Notes: a model not told the origin generated them from the letters alone. A stretch of DNA of 44,643 nt from Pontiellaceae bacterium B12219 (GCA_029432795.1 JARNMJ010000035.1:1-44643), one strand, 5' to 3'. Shown: positions 15,576-25,347, counted from the stretch's first letter. Numbers and translations: made by a program.

Positions 15576-16847
15576 ATGCGGGGATCGGTCAGGCGGTTCG
15601 GTATGAAGGTGGTGATTCTCGTTTTGGGATTGTGCTGGGGACCGCTGGCATTCGGGGAGGCGTGGAAAAACGTGCCGCTGCCGAAGCACGAAGAGCATCA
15701 GGTGCGGCCCATGACCGGAATCGTACTTTGGAATGACCATCCTGAGAGCGATCGCGCCGAGATCCAATTGGAATATTCCTATATGCCCTTCGATCGCGTA
15801 GCGGTTGCGCAGAATCCGGCTGAATGGGATTGGAGCGGTGTTGAAGCGCGGCTGGATGATATGGCATCGCATGGGCACCAGGCCATACTTCGTTTTTATT
15901 ACACCTATCCGGGTAAACCCACCACCGTACCGGCCTATATCAAGGCGTTGGACGGTTATAACGAAACCACCGCGAAGTCGGAGGGAAAAACAACCGGATT
16001 TCCCGATTGGTTGCACACAGAACTGAAGGCCTTTACGACGCGGTTTTATACCGAGTTCGCGAGGCGGTACGATGCAGATGCGCGTCTGGCCTTTTTGCAG
16101 GTCGGTTTTGGATTGTGGGGGGAATATCACATTTATGATCCGTCCGCGCAGCTGGGGCTCAACTTTCCCGATAAAAACTATCAGGAAGCGTTCCTTCGTC
16201 ATTTGGACGCGACGTCCACGAATCTGTGCTGGAGCATTTCAATTGATGCGCAAAATAAGTCGGACACGCCTTTTGAATCTGTGCCTGAACTGAAAGACCT
16301 TTCGTTCGGGCTCTTCGACGATTCGTTTCTTCACAAGGGGCATGGAAAGTATAACAAGGAATGCTTTGATTTCTTCGGTACGGCGAAACGGCTGCAATCA
16401 CCCGTGGGCGGCGAGTTGAGTTATTACTCCGATTATGATCAACGCCATGCGCTGGATGTTCCGAAGGGGCCGCATGGAATTTTGTTCGAGGATCTGGCGG
16501 CGGACTATCACGTGAGTTACCTGATCGGAAACGACCAACCGAAGTATCAGAACTGGGATCGGATTCGCCGTGCGGGATGGGCGCTGGGTTATCGGTTTGT
16601 TATTACCTCTTTCGAAACCTCCGGATCGAGCTCACGCGTGACCGTTGAAAACCGGGGGATTGCCCCTTTTTATTACGATGCGTATATTGCGGTAAATGGG
16701 AGTCGCGCGGAAACCACTTTGAAGGGGCTTGCTCCGGGCGCGTCGATGGCCTGCGTGGTCGAGGGGGACGCCGGGAGCGACCCGGTGCTGACGATTGAGT
16801 GCGACCGATTGGTGAAAGGGCAGCGGATTGGGTTTGATATCCGGTAA
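15576..16847 (+). CDS. Secreted DUF4832-type protein
   Basis: 423 residues with a signal peptide (MRGSVRRFGMKVVILVLGLC onward, likely cut after AFG). The body resembles DUF4832 proteins, which have a TIM-barrel-like part followed by a small beta domain. Visible features are GIVLWNDHPE near residue 48, ILRFYYTYPGKPT, FLQVGFGLWGEYHIYD around 175 (a glycosidase-like strand end with Glu) and a C-terminal VTVENRGIAPFYYDAYIAVN beta-sandwich segment. DUF4832 proteins are often found with polysaccharide-degrading genes. A catalytic activity is plausible but not shown. GGAGG lies 5 bases before the ATG. The beta-helix gene follows after 17 bases, suggesting an operon. Confidence 0.8.
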   Translation: MRGSVRRFGMKVVILVLGLCWGPLAFGEAWKNVPLPKHEEHQVRPMTGIVLWNDHPESDRAEIQLEYSYMPFDRVAVAQNPAEWDWSGVEARLDDMASHGHQAILRFYYTYPGKPTTVPAYIKALDGYNETTAKSEGKTTGFPDWLHTELKAFTTRFYTEFARRYDADARLAFLQVGFGLWGEYHIYDPSAQLGLNFPDKNYQEAFLRHLDATSTNLCWSISIDAQNKSDTPFESVPELKDLSFGLFDDSFLHKGHGKYNKECFDFFGTAKRLQSPVGGELSYYSDYDQRHALDVPKGPHGILFEDLAADYHVSYLIGNDQPKYQNWDRIRRAGWALGYRFVITSFETSGSSSRVTVENRGIAPFYYDAYIAVNGSRAETTLKGLAPGASMACVVEGDAGSDPVLTIECDRLVKGQRIGFDIR

Positions 16848-16864
16848 ACAGAGGCTGGTGAAGG

Positions 16865-18391
16865 ATGAAAACGATACTGTGTGTGTTGCTGTTGATGGGA
16901 GTATCCGAAGGATTTTCGAAAGAGGCGCCTCGGGAAGCGGTCACCTATGAAGCATTTGGCGCGGTGGGGGATGGTGTTGCCGATGATCTTCCGGCCATCT
17001 GCAAAGCTCATGCGCACGCCAATGAACACGGTCTGCCGGTTCGTTCAAAACCGAGTGCGACTTACCACCTCGGGCGCAAGGCATTGACGGCCGTCATTGC
17101 AACCGATACGGATTGGAGCACTTCGCGTTTCACGATTGATGACACTGATGTGGAAAATCATAAAAAACCGCTCTTTGAAGTTCGCTCCCGGTTGCAACCG
17201 GTGGAGATTGAGATCGATCAGCTGCAGCGTGATCAAAAACAGCTGAATGCCCGTCCGGAACAGGATTGTTTTGTGATGGTGGAAAATAAAAGTAAACGGG
17301 TTTATATTCGAAGAGGCCTCAATCAGAACAGCGGCAGTCCCCAGCATGACTGTTTTATTCTGCGCAAGGACGGTTCCGTTGCGACGCCCGTCGACTGGGA
17401 TTATTCTGTGATTACCAAAGTGGTTGCCCGCCCGATCGACGAACACACGCTGACGTTGCGCGGTGGTGTTTTTACGACTTTCGCAAACCGGATGAAACAG
17501 GAGGAAGGGTATAACTACTGGTCCCGGAATATCATCATTTCCCGTTCCAATACCGTTGTTGAGAATTTAACGCATTACGTGGTGGGCGAAACGGATGTGG
17601 GACATCCGTATTCCGGTTTCATCAATGTGCGGGAATGTGCCGATATCACCCTGAAAAACTGTTTCGCCTCCGGGCATAAAAAATATTCAACCATCGGTTC
17701 CGCCGGGAAACCCGTGAGTATGGGATCGTACGACTACAGCATGAGCAATGTGGTGAACCTCCATATGATCGGATGCCGAATGAATCATATTCTGGATCGA
17801 ACGCGCTGGGGCGTCATTGGATCGAACTTCTGCAAAAATATTCTGCTCGAAGATTGTGAGCTCTCCCGCATGGATGTGCATCAAGGCGTTTCCGGCACCT
17901 ATACCATTCGGCGTTGTACGCTCGGACATATGGGGCTCAATGCCATTGGACGGGGCCTGCTCACTGTGGAAGACTCCACGCTCTACGGCCGGAATCTGGT
18001 GAGTTTCCGCAGCGACTACGGCAGCACGTGGGAAGGCGATCTGGTGATCCGGAACTGTCGCTGGATTCCTGCCGGCGGATCAACGGTTACACCGTATATG
18101 ATTGGCGCCAGCAATGACGGAATGCACGATTTCGGCTACCCCTGTTTTATGCCGCGCCGCATTTTCATCGAGAATCTCTTTGTGGAAGACCGGCATGTGC
18201 CTGCCGACTATAAAGGCATGTATTTCTTCTCCAATCATGACCGTAAAGATCCCGCAGCCGACCGACCTTTTCCTTATCGGTTGACTGAAACGTTATCCGT
18301 CCAGGGGCTGGAAACTGCGAGCGGGATAGCGCCGCGTATTTCTCCGAATCCAATGGTGCGGGATAGCGTGGTCGTAATTGAGGAAAACTAA
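16865..18391 (+). CDS. Secreted right-handed beta-helix (pectate lyase-like) protein
   Basis: 508 residues with a signal peptide MKTILCVLLLMGVSEGFS. The mature N-terminus carries YEAFGAVGDGVADD, the opening motif of the pectate lyase superfamily/GH28-like beta-helix proteins. Repeated short strands with Asn, Cys and Gly (for example ADITLKNCFASGH, NILLEDCELSRM, YTIRRCTLGHMGLNAIGRG) form the helix coils between about residues 220 and 420. It probably binds or cleaves a polysaccharide, together with the DUF4832 protein encoded directly upstream. The substrate is not determinable from the sequence. A strong terminator follows and ends the unit. Confidence 0.82.
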   Translation: MKTILCVLLLMGVSEGFSKEAPREAVTYEAFGAVGDGVADDLPAICKAHAHANEHGLPVRSKPSATYHLGRKALTAVIATDTDWSTSRFTIDDTDVENHKKPLFEVRSRLQPVEIEIDQLQRDQKQLNARPEQDCFVMVENKSKRVYIRRGLNQNSGSPQHDCFILRKDGSVATPVDWDYSVITKVVARPIDEHTLTLRGGVFTTFANRMKQEEGYNYWSRNIIISRSNTVVENLTHYVVGETDVGHPYSGFINVRECADITLKNCFASGHKKYSTIGSAGKPVSMGSYDYSMSNVVNLHMIGCRMNHILDRTRWGVIGSNFCKNILLEDCELSRMDVHQGVSGTYTIRRCTLGHMGLNAIGRGLLTVEDSTLYGRNLVSFRSDYGSTWEGDLVIRNCRWIPAGGSTVTPYMIGASNDGMHDFGYPCFMPRRIFIENLFVEDRHVPADYKGMYFFSNHDRKDPAADRPFPYRLTETLSVQGLETASGIAPRISPNPMVRDSVVVIEEN

Positions 18392-18435
18392 TCCGAGGTT
18401 TCGTGGAGCCGGTCGCCCTTCCTCTGATTGGAAAA

Positions 18436-18477
18436 GGGAAGGCGGCAGGCTGAGACCGGCCGCCATTCCCGGTTTTT
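18436..18477 (+). terminator. Intrinsic terminator after the beta-helix gene
   Basis: GGGAAGGCGGC (18436-18446) pairs with GCCGCCATTCCC (18459-18470) with one bulged A, followed by GG and a T-rich stretch (TTTTTATTTTATT). It lies between convergent genes. A near-copy of the dispersed palindrome (TTCCT instead of TTCCA) sits at 18419-18433. Confidence 0.8.
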
Positions 18478-18480
18478 ATT

Positions 18481-19359
18481 TTATTCTGCAGCGGGCAGCC
18501 ATTGCGCCACAACGTCTTCGTTGTCGAGCATCCACTGTTGGGCGACTTCGGAGACACTTTCGTCGGAATCATTGACCTTAAGCATCAGGTCGGAGAGTTG
18601 TGCATCCGTGAGCTGGAACGCTTTAAGAAACGCGGCCAGTTCGGGTTTGTCTGTTTCAAGATCGCTCCGTCCGATGATTTCAATATTGCCGCTTTCCCAC
18701 ATAATCTTGTCGTCGTCCTGTTGCAGGAATTTAAGGTCCCAGCGGCCGAACATCCAATGCGGTTTCCATGCTGTGACCACGATCCACTTTTTGTGTTTAA
18801 TGGCATCCGCCAGCGCCGCCGTCATTGCCGGGCCGCTGGAGGCCATCAATTCAATTTTATCCAGGCCGTACTGCGGAATGAGTTCGTCTTCGGTTCTTTT
18901 CATCATACCGGCTCCGGCATCAACGCCGGTAATCTTTCCGCCAAACTGATCAGCATAATCGTTGAGTTCGGAGATCTTATCGATGGTGACATACGTTGGA
19001 ACGGCCAGTCCGGTTTCGGTTCCTTCATAAACGGTTCCGAGGCTGACGAGCTTATCGCTGTATCGGTCGATATAATCTTTGTGCAGGCTGGGCCAGCACT
19101 CCATGAATGCATCGTGGCTTCCCTGGGCAACGGCGATATAACCCGGCGCAACATCGGCGGCGGTCAGTTCAACGTCAAACCCCATTTTGTCGCGTAATAC
19201 GGCTTCGGCCAGATGGGTGTAGGCCACGCCTTCGGCCCAGTTTACATAAACGAGATTTGCGGTTTTATCTGCATTGGTTTTTCCACTGTTCGGGTTGCAA
19301 CCCGTAAGTCCTGTAACCGTCGTAACTGCGGTCAGTATCGAAATGATATGTGTTTTCAT
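18481..19359 (-). CDS. proX: Glycine betaine ABC transporter substrate-binding lipoprotein
   Basis: Periplasmic binding protein of an osmoprotectant importer (OpuAC/ProX family), 292 residues. The N-terminus ends in the lipobox LTGC, so it should be a lipoprotein processed by LspA. The family hallmarks are NLVYVNWAEGVAYTHLAEAV at the start of the mature domain, FMECWPSLHKDY near residue 85 and VVTAWKPHWMFGRWDLKFL near 195. These supply the Trp residues that usually cage the quaternary ammonium group. The last gene of the minus-strand operon, it begins 23 bases after the permease gene with a GAAGGGAAA site. Betaine versus proline betaine or choline cannot be decided. Confidence 0.93.
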   Translation of the reverse strand: MKTHIISILTAVTTVTGLTGCNPNSGKTNADKTANLVYVNWAEGVAYTHLAEAVLRDKMGFDVELTAADVAPGYIAVAQGSHDAFMECWPSLHKDYIDRYSDKLVSLGTVYEGTETGLAVPTYVTIDKISELNDYADQFGGKITGVDAGAGMMKRTEDELIPQYGLDKIELMASSGPAMTAALADAIKHKKWIVVTAWKPHWMFGRWDLKFLQQDDDKIMWESGNIEIIGRSDLETDKPELAAFLKAFQLTDAQLSDLMLKVNDSDESVSEVAQQWMLDNEDVVAQWLPAAE

Positions 19360-19382
19360 TTATATTTTCCCTTCGTTCTTTA

Positions 19383-20219
19383 TTAATTGTTTTTAGGTTT
19401 TCGGCCCAGTCGCTGGGTTACCCGGTCGAGAAAGATCGCAAGAATCACGATCGAAATGCCGGCTTCAAAACCGACATCAATTTTTAGTTGGGTGATCCCT
19501 TTCAGGACTTCGTTACCCAGTCCGCCGGCACCGATCATGCCGGAGATCACGACCATTGAAAGGGCGAGCATGATGGTTTGGTTCACGCCGGCCATAATGG
19601 TCGGCAGGGCCACGGGAAGCTCCGCTTTGAATAACAGCTGCCGCGGATTCGAACCGAAAGAAAGCGCAGCTTCACGAATCTCTTCCGGAACCTGCCGAAT
19701 GCCCAGGCTGGTCAGACGCACAGCCGGCGGCAGCGAAAAGATCAGCGTGGCAATCACGCCCGGCACCGGACCCAGTTTGAAGAAGAGCACCGCCGGAATC
19801 AGATAAACAAAAGCCGGCAAGGTCTGCATAAAGTCAAGAATGGGCCGCATCACCTTTTCAACCACCGGTTTTTTTGCGCTCCAGATTCCAAGCGGAACAC
19901 CCAGCAGCAGTGCAATCAGCACCGATGCGAGTACCAGCGATAACGTTTCCATCGTTGCCGGCCAATAGCCCATATTATAAATCAAGAGCATGCCCAGCAG
20001 GGTGAAAATGGCAACACCATGCTTCGCGGCAAACCAGGCCAGTGTGGTGAATATCAGAATCAGAACCAACGGATGCGGGAACATCAAAATGAACTCTGTT
20101 GCATCCAGAATGGCCGTGACCATTGTTCCGATTCCGTCAAAAAAACCTTCCAGATGATCCGTCAGCCAGTTGATGAGTGTTTCAAACCAGGAGCCAACGG
20201 GCAGGGGGGGGATATTCAT
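19383..20219 (-). CDS. proW: Glycine betaine ABC transporter permease
   Basis: Inner-membrane permease of the ProW/OpuAB type, 278 residues. An N-terminal amphipathic part is followed by about six membrane helices. The transport-domain signature lies in ALSFGSNPRQLLFKAELPVA near residue 200, where the EAA loop contacts the ATPase, and SMVVISGMIGAGGLGNEVL follows. Its start overlaps the end of the ATPase gene by 4 bases (ATGA), so translation is probably coupled. It pairs with ProV and ProX encoded on either side. Confidence 0.95.
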   Translation of the reverse strand: MNIPPLPVGSWFETLINWLTDHLEGFFDGIGTMVTAILDATEFILMFPHPLVLILIFTTLAWFAAKHGVAIFTLLGMLLIYNMGYWPATMETLSLVLASVLIALLLGVPLGIWSAKKPVVEKVMRPILDFMQTLPAFVYLIPAVLFFKLGPVPGVIATLIFSLPPAVRLTSLGIRQVPEEIREAALSFGSNPRQLLFKAELPVALPTIMAGVNQTIMLALSMVVISGMIGAGGLGNEVLKGITQLKIDVGFEAGISIVILAIFLDRVTQRLGRKPKNN

Positions 20220-21478
20220 ATCAGTTCCTCCTTCGTTTCGGGGGCGGCATCGTCCGCTTCCGCCAGCACTTCATCAAGCGGAGTAACCGACGCCTTCTCA
20301 TCTTCATCATACATTTCAGCAATAATGATGGCCCGGTCTAATAAGCCCATCAGTCGCCCTTCATCATCCTGAATCGTGATGGGATAGCGCGCATTCATGG
20401 CCGATACCAGCAGTTCTCCGATCGGGGTTTCCGGCGAAGCGACATAGAGGTCGGTTTCGAGCACGCTGGAAAGGTCGGATTCCCCGCGTCGCTCCAGTTT
20501 GATGGCATCGTCGATACGCACCAAACCCTGCAGGCGGCGCTCGGAATCAATTGCAAAAATAGAGGAAATTCCCTGTTTTTCCATCGCCCGGATAGCCACG
20601 CGAGGACCATCCTTTGGCAGTTGGATCGTACGCGCTTTACGCATGACCGACCCGGCGGTAATCACCTTGCTGCGGTCCACATTTTCGACAAAGCGTTTCA
20701 CGTAGTCATCCGCCGGAGCCGTCAGAATCTCCTCCGGGGTTCCGGTCTGGACAATTTCACCGTCTTTCATAATCGCGATGCGGTCGCCCAGCTTCAGGGC
20801 TTCATCCAGATCGTGGGTAATGAAAACGATGGTTTTATGCATCCGTGCCTGCAGTTCCAGCAGTTCGTCCTGCATCTGCGTACGGATGAGCGGGTCCAGT
20901 GCGCTAAAGGCTTCGTCCATCAGCAACACTTCCGGATCACTCGCCAGCGCGCGGGCCAATCCCACGCGCTGCTGCATGCCGCCGCTCAGTTCATTCGGCA
21001 GACTTTGTTCGTATCCTTTAAGTCCGACCAGTTCGAGCGCATTGATTGCGCGCTCGCGCCGTTGCTCGGCATTGGTGCCGGCCACTTCCAGCCCGTATTC
21101 CACATTGCGGACCACCGAACGATGCGGCAGCAATCCGAAATGCTGAAAGACCATCGAAAGCTTGGAACGCCGCACTTCCAATAATGCGCTTTTATCCATT
21201 TTTGCGATGTCCTGCCCATCAATCAGAATCTCGCCGCGGGTGGGGTTGATCAGACGATTGAGGCAGCGAATTACGGTTGATTTTCCGCTGCCGGATAATC
21301 CCATCAACACAAAGATTTCGCCTTTGCTGATTTCAAATGAGGCATTATTAATGCCGACCGCACAGCCTGTTTTTTTCAGCACGGAGGTCTTGTCGAGGCC
21401 CTGTTCCAGCAACGGAAAAACCCGGGAGGGTTCTTTTCCGAAGACTTTGTAGAGCCCTCTGACTTCTATAATATTCAT
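20216..21478 (-). CDS. proV: Glycine betaine ABC transporter ATP-binding protein with CBS domains
   Basis: ATPase of the osmoprotectant importer, 420 residues. Walker A is GLSGSGKST near residue 60, the signature is LSGGMQQRVGLARALA near 165 and Walker B is VLLMDEAFSALDP. After about residue 270 come two CBS modules, which in OpuA-type transporters sense ionic strength or cyclic-di-AMP and gate uptake. This suggests osmotic control at protein level. The gene starts 20 bases after the porin gene stop on the same strand. Confidence 0.95.
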   Translation of the reverse strand: MNIIEVRGLYKVFGKEPSRVFPLLEQGLDKTSVLKKTGCAVGINNASFEISKGEIFVLMGLSGSGKSTVIRCLNRLINPTRGEILIDGQDIAKMDKSALLEVRRSKLSMVFQHFGLLPHRSVVRNVEYGLEVAGTNAEQRRERAINALELVGLKGYEQSLPNELSGGMQQRVGLARALASDPEVLLMDEAFSALDPLIRTQMQDELLELQARMHKTIVFITHDLDEALKLGDRIAIMKDGEIVQTGTPEEILTAPADDYVKRFVENVDRSKVITAGSVMRKARTIQLPKDGPRVAIRAMEKQGISSIFAIDSERRLQGLVRIDDAIKLERRGESDLSSVLETDLYVASPETPIGELLVSAMNARYPITIQDDEGRLMGLLDRAIIIAEMYDEDEKASVTPLDEVLAEADDAAPETKEELI

Positions 21479-21498
21479 TATATTTCCCTCGGTGTGGT

Positions 21499-22722
21499 TT
21501 AGAAGTAGTAGCCGATGTTAATATTGAAACGTCCTTGCCACTGGTCATCGGTGTTGGCGCCGAAATCACCGTCCGGTCCAATGAAATAGTTTCCGCTGGC
21601 ATGGGCGTATTCAACGTAGGAATACCAGCCGCCCGAGGCGATTGCCGCACCGAAGGTGTTCATGAAGCTGTCGTTCAGCGATACGCCGGAATTGCTTTCT
21701 CCATTTTTGAGGATGGCGCTGGCTTCTCCGAAGAACGTAACGGAGTCGATCCAGTCGTAGCGCTCAATATCCCACACATATCCCACGGATATGGCCGGGA
21801 TGGTTCCGACGGTTGCGACCGGCGCGGCATAATCGTAAGCCCCCATGGTGATCAGATCATCCGAGGCGGCCGGATTATTGAAGTCTGCTCCGTAGTCATA
21901 GTGCGAGAGCTGCATCAATAATTTCCAGGCCCCGTAGGTTGAGGAGCTGTGTATGGCTCCGGCAAAGGCCCAGGTGTCGTCAGCCGTCGAATTATCATTT
22001 GCAATCAGCTGGCCCGCCTGTAGCGAAAATCCGATATCCGTTGGAACGGAATCCGAAAAGATGGAATAAATCATCCGGCCGTTGAACTGATTGCGTTCTT
22101 TATACTGACCGTTAACGGAGCCGTCGTTCACCACATCGTAGGAATAGCGGGCACTCTGAGCGGAGGTGCCGTTGCCGTTCGGCTCGGGCATGAGATAATA
22201 GGCGAGGTCAAACCGGAGATTGTTCATGGTGCGGCTGTATTTAACCCCGAGATCCATGTCGTCGGACAGTCCCACGTAATAGTGCATATCGAAGAACCAG
22301 CTCTGGGAGGGGCCGTACTCTCCAACCCCGTAGGGGACGCGGTTGATGCCGACCTGAAGCTGTACTGTTTCTTCGAAGTTGTAGCCCAGCCAGGCGGTGT
22401 GAATGAAGTTTAATCCATTGTACCAGCGGTATTCAAACTTGCTGATCCAGTCGTCTTTTTTCCAGTCGAGATTAATGCGGTAGGTATCCATCTCGAAATT
22501 GCCGCCGTGGTCGCCGCGGGAAGGACCGGGGGAATCGCCGTAATCGCTGCCGTAGATATAGTTGACGCGTATGGCGCCCCCGATATCCAATGTGCCGATA
22601 TCAATTCCGGTGGCGTCCTTTACCACCTCACCGGCAGGAATCCCTCCATAAGCCGCCAGGCTTCCTGTTGTAATTATAATTGTTAATAGTGTCTTTATTC
22701 CTGCACGTTCAAATAAACGCAA
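21499..22722 (-). CDS. Porin-like outer-membrane protein heading the betaine operon
   Basis: About 407 residues, with an N-terminal signal peptide and a body of alternating strands rich in Tyr, Trp, Gly and Asp (for example SKFEYRWYNGLNFIHTAWLG, VQLQVGINRVPYGVGEYGPS) and ending GRFNINIGYYF. The terminal Phe and strand pattern indicate an outer-membrane beta-barrel. Because it is the first gene before proV, proW and proX with only 20 bases between, it probably brings osmoprotectants across the outer membrane; that is inference from context. The start is taken as the TTG at 22722 because AGGGAG lies 6 bases upstream and the signal peptide then begins MRLFERAG. A longer frame from TTG 22749 has no ribosome site. 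Confidence 0.8.
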   Translation of the reverse strand: MRLFERAGIKTLLTIIITTGSLAAYGGIPAGEVVKDATGIDIGTLDIGGAIRVNYIYGSDYGDSPGPSRGDHGGNFEMDTYRINLDWKKDDWISKFEYRWYNGLNFIHTAWLGYNFEETVQLQVGINRVPYGVGEYGPSQSWFFDMHYYVGLSDDMDLGVKYSRTMNNLRFDLAYYLMPEPNGNGTSAQSARYSYDVVNDGSVNGQYKERNQFNGRMIYSIFSDSVPTDIGFSLQAGQLIANDNSTADDTWAFAGAIHSSSTYGAWKLLMQLSHYDYGADFNNPAASDDLITMGAYDYAAPVATVGTIPAISVGYVWDIERYDWIDSVTFFGEASAILKNGESNSGVSLNDSFMNTFGAAIASGGWYSYVEYAHASGNYFIGPDGDFGANTDDQWQGRFNINIGYYF

Positions 22723-22775
22723 ACCATACTCCCTATTGTTATTGTTCAACCGCCTGAAAATCAGGGGTGCCAGAC

Positions 22776-22798
22776 ACGTGTAAAATGGATTTACACGT
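22776..22798. promoter_or_regulatory. Inverted repeat upstream of the betaine operon, candidate operator
   Basis: ACGTGTAAA (22776-22784) and TTTACACGT (22790-22798) are exact inverted copies around ATGGA. The repeat lies 54 bases before the porin start and contains TTTACA on the minus strand, which could be a -35 box. No T-run follows, so an operator is more likely than a terminator. Confidence 0.55.
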
Positions 22799-22890
22799 AG
22801 CGAAAAAAAGGAAAAATCTAATTTTCCTCAGAAATTAAGCGTGAAAACGTATCGGACTGCAGAGAGGGACGCAAGGGAACAGCTGGATTA

Positions 22891-22912
22891 ATCCGGAGTG
22901 GACACTCCGGAT
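22891..22912. promoter_or_regulatory. Perfect inverted repeat upstream of bioA
   Basis: ATCCGGAGTG and CACTCCGGAT are exact inverted copies around GA, 71 bases before the bioA start. A smaller CCAGC/GCTGG repeat follows at 22921-22934. No T-run follows on the plus strand. It could be an operator or an mRNA leader hairpin. It does not match the BirA operator that I know. Confidence 0.5.
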
Positions 22913-22982
22913 TTGAATTGCCAGCGTCTGCTGGTTCTGTTCCCATATGTTCTTTGCGAAGCACAAAATTGAGCAATTCAGC

Positions 22983-24314
22983 ATGAACACAAAACAACTC
23001 ATTGAAACCGACCGGCGGCACATCTGCCATCCCTACAGCTCCATGTGCGGAGATCAGAATTTTATTCCGGTGGAGCGCGCGAAAGGGTGTTCCCTTTATC
23101 TCTCGGACGGACGGCAACTGATCGATGGTATGTCCTCCTGGTGGGCTGCCATTCACGGCTATAATCACCCGCGTCTGAACAAAGCAATCGAAGAGCAGCT
23201 CCAGAAAATGGCGCACGTCATGTTCGGCGGGCTGACCCATGAGCCGGCCGTCGTTCTCGCCCGGAAACTGGTTGCTCTGACTCCGGAGCCTTTGCAGAAA
23301 GTATTCTTTTGCGATTCGGGATCGGTATCGGTTGAAGTGGCCATGAAAATGGCGATGCAGTATTGGGGGGCTAAAGGGCTGAGCGGAAAAAATAAATTCG
23401 CCACAATCCGGTCGGGCTATCATGGCGACACCTGGCACGCCATGTCGGTTTGCGACCCGGTCACCGGCATGCACGGAATGTTTAAGGGCAGCCTGCCGAT
23501 TCACTTTTTTGCCGATCAACCGCGCATTCGTTTCGGCGATGTCTGGGACGAAACGGATATTAAATCGATGCGCTCGATTCTGGAACAACACGCTGGCGAG
23601 CTGGTCGCCGTTATTCTTGAGCCGGTGGCGCAAGGAGCCGGGGGAATGTGGTTTTATTCGCCGGAATATCTTAAAGCGCTGCGTGCGCTCTGCGACCGGT
23701 TTGATGTATTGCTGATTGTTGACGAAATTGCCACCGGCTTCGGTCGCTCCGGGAAATTGTTTGCCTGCGAACACGCCGGAATTTCTCCTGACATTCTGTG
23801 TCTGGGGAAAGCCGTCACCGGCGGCTATATGAGCTTCGCCGCCACGCTGGCCACCGATCATGTGGCCGAAACGATCAGCAGGGGTGAGCCCGGCGTTTTC
23901 ATGCACGGCCCGACTTTCATGGGCAATCCGCTGGCCTGCGCGGTTGCAAATGCCAGCATTGATCTGCTGTTGGAATCCCCGTGGCAGGAACGCGTGAATG
24001 CCATTGAAAAACAGCTGACCGCAGAACTTGCTCCATGTGCAAGTTTGCCGGGGGTGAAAGAGGTCCGCTGTCTGGGGGCCATCGGCGTGGTTGAACTCAA
24101 TGAGCCGGTCGATCTGGCCACCATTCAACCGCGCTTTGTGGAAAAAGGCGTGTGGGTGCGCCCGTTTGGTAAACTGATTTATCTCATGCCGCCCTTCATC
24201 ATCAAACCCGATGAATTAAGTAAACTCGGCAAGGCCGTCCGCGAAATTATTGAAGAACTCGGCAATTCGCGCGCAAAACAGAACGAAGAGGAACTCAATA
24301 ATGAAGTCGATTAA
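22983..24314 (+). CDS. bioA: Adenosylmethionine-8-amino-7-oxononanoate aminotransferase
   Basis: PLP enzyme of biotin synthesis that converts KAPA to DAPA using S-adenosylmethionine as amino donor; about 443 residues. It follows the E. coli BioA pattern closely: [11 protein letters not shown] at the start, [62 protein letters not shown], the PLP lysine in [30 protein letters not shown] and [12 protein letters not shown]. The ATG at 22983 matches the usual N-terminus; the in-frame ATG at 22947 adds 12 unrelated residues. No other biotin gene is in the window. The dehydrogenase gene downstream overlaps its end by 14 bases. Confidence 0.96.
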   Translation: MNTKQLIETDRRHICHPYSSMCGDQNFIPVERAKGCSLYLSDGRQLIDGMSSWWAAIHGYNHPRLNKAIEEQLQKMAHVMFGGLTHEPAVVLARKLVALTPEPLQKVFFCDSGSVSVEVAMKMAMQYWGAKGLSGKNKFATIRSGYHGDTWHAMSVCDPVTGMHGMFKGSLPIHFFADQPRIRFGDVWDETDIKSMRSILEQHAGELVAVILEPVAQGAGGMWFYSPEYLKALRALCDRFDVLLIVDEIATGFGRSGKLFACEHAGISPDILCLGKAVTGGYMSFAATLATDHVAETISRGEPGVFMHGPTFMGNPLACAVANASIDLLLESPWQERVNAIEKQLTAELAPCASLPGVKEVRCLGAIGVVELNEPVDLATIQPRFVEKGVWVRPFGKLIYLMPPFIIKPDELSKLGKAVREIIEELGNSRAKQNEEELNNEVD

Positions 24315-25347
24315 TAAAACCATGCGCGGAGTTCAGTTGATCGGTCACGGCGGAACGGAGCAGCTCATACTCAATGAAAATCTGTCTGTACCTTCGCCGG
24401 ACTCGACCGATGTTTTGGTCAAAGTTGCTGCGGCAGGGGTGAATAACACCGATATAAATACCCGAATCGGGTGGTATTCAAAAAGTGACGGCGATGCTTC
24501 TGATGCAACGTGGACGGGGAGTGAATTAACTTTTCCGCGGATTCAGGGTGCAGATGTTTGCGGCCATATTGTTGCGGTTGGAGATCTGGTCGATTCCAGC
24601 CGTCTCGGCGAACGCGTACTCATTGAACCCTGCCTCACCGAAATCGCCGGGAACGAACTCAGTACTCCGGGCTATTTCGGCTCCGAATGCGATGGCGGTT
24701 TTGCAGAATATACCGTTGTTGCCAGTCGGCACGCGTATCGTGTGGAATGCGACCTTACCGATGTCGAACTCGCCACCTTTCCCTGTTCCTATTCAACCGC
24801 CGAAAACATGCTGACGCGCGCCCATGTTAAATCGACCGATACCGTTCTGATTACCGGCGCATCGGGAGGCGTCGGTTCCGCCGCTCTCCAGTTGGCAAAG
24901 GCCCGCGGGGCATATGTGATTGCTGTGACCAGTCAGAAGAAGGCGAAACTGATTGCTGATCTCGGCGCAGATGAAGTGGTTTTCAGAAATGACGATCTGT
25001 TGGAAAAACCGGGCAGGGAGCGTGTCGATGTCGTGATTGATCTTGTTGCCGGGAAACAGTGGCCCAATTTGCTGGAGGTGCTGCGCTCAAAAGGCCGATA
25101 TGCTGTTTCGGGAGCCATTGGCGGACCGTTTGTCGAATTGGATATCCGAACCTTATACCTCAAAGATCTCAGTTTCTTTGGTTGCACCATTCTTGAACAA
25201 GAGGTGTTCGGGAATTTGGTTCAGCTCATCGAACAGGGCAGGATTTCACCGCTCGTTGATCACGTCTTCCCGTTGGAACAAATCGCGGAAGCCCAGACCC
25301 TGTTTTTAGAAAAGAAGCACATCGGGAAAATGGTGCTGACCCTTTAG
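24301..25347 (+). CDS. Medium-chain dehydrogenase/reductase (quinone oxidoreductase-like)
   Basis: NAD(P)H-dependent oxidoreductase of the zinc-alcohol dehydrogenase/quinone reductase superfamily, 348 residues. The N-terminal GroES-like domain has [18 protein letters not shown] and [14 protein letters not shown]. The Rossmann domain opens with [23 protein letters not shown] near residue 180. The catalytic-zinc Cys/His set of true alcohol dehydrogenases is not clearly present, which favours a quinone/enoyl-type reductase; the substrate is unknown. The ATG at 24301 follows GAGGA and overlaps the end of bioA, so the two are coupled, though a role in biotin metabolism is not implied by the family. 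Confidence 0.85.
   Translation: MKSINKTMRGVQLIGHGGTEQLILNENLSVPSPDSTDVLVKVAAAGVNNTDINTRIGWYSKSDGDASDATWTGSELTFPRIQGADVCGHIVAVGDLVDSSRLGERVLIEPCLTEIAGNELSTPGYFGSECDGGFAEYTVVASRHAYRVECDLTDVELATFPCSYSTAENMLTRAHVKSTDTVLITGASGGVGSAALQLAKARGAYVIAVTSQKKAKLIADLGADEVVFRNDDLLEKPGRERVDVVIDLVAGKQWPNLLEVLRSKGRYAVSGAIGGPFVELDIRTLYLKDLSFFGCTILEQEVFGNLVQLIEQGRISPLVDHVFPLEQIAEAQTLFLEKKHIGKMVLTL

Noticed and set aside
15429-16202. A 257-codon open frame on the minus strand
   Set aside because: It spans the boundary of the VF530 and DUF4832 genes in antisense and shows no domain or signal peptide.
22818-24128. A 436-codon open frame on the minus strand
   Set aside because: It is the mirror of bioA, which has full family motifs; the minus-strand product resembles nothing and has no ribosome site.
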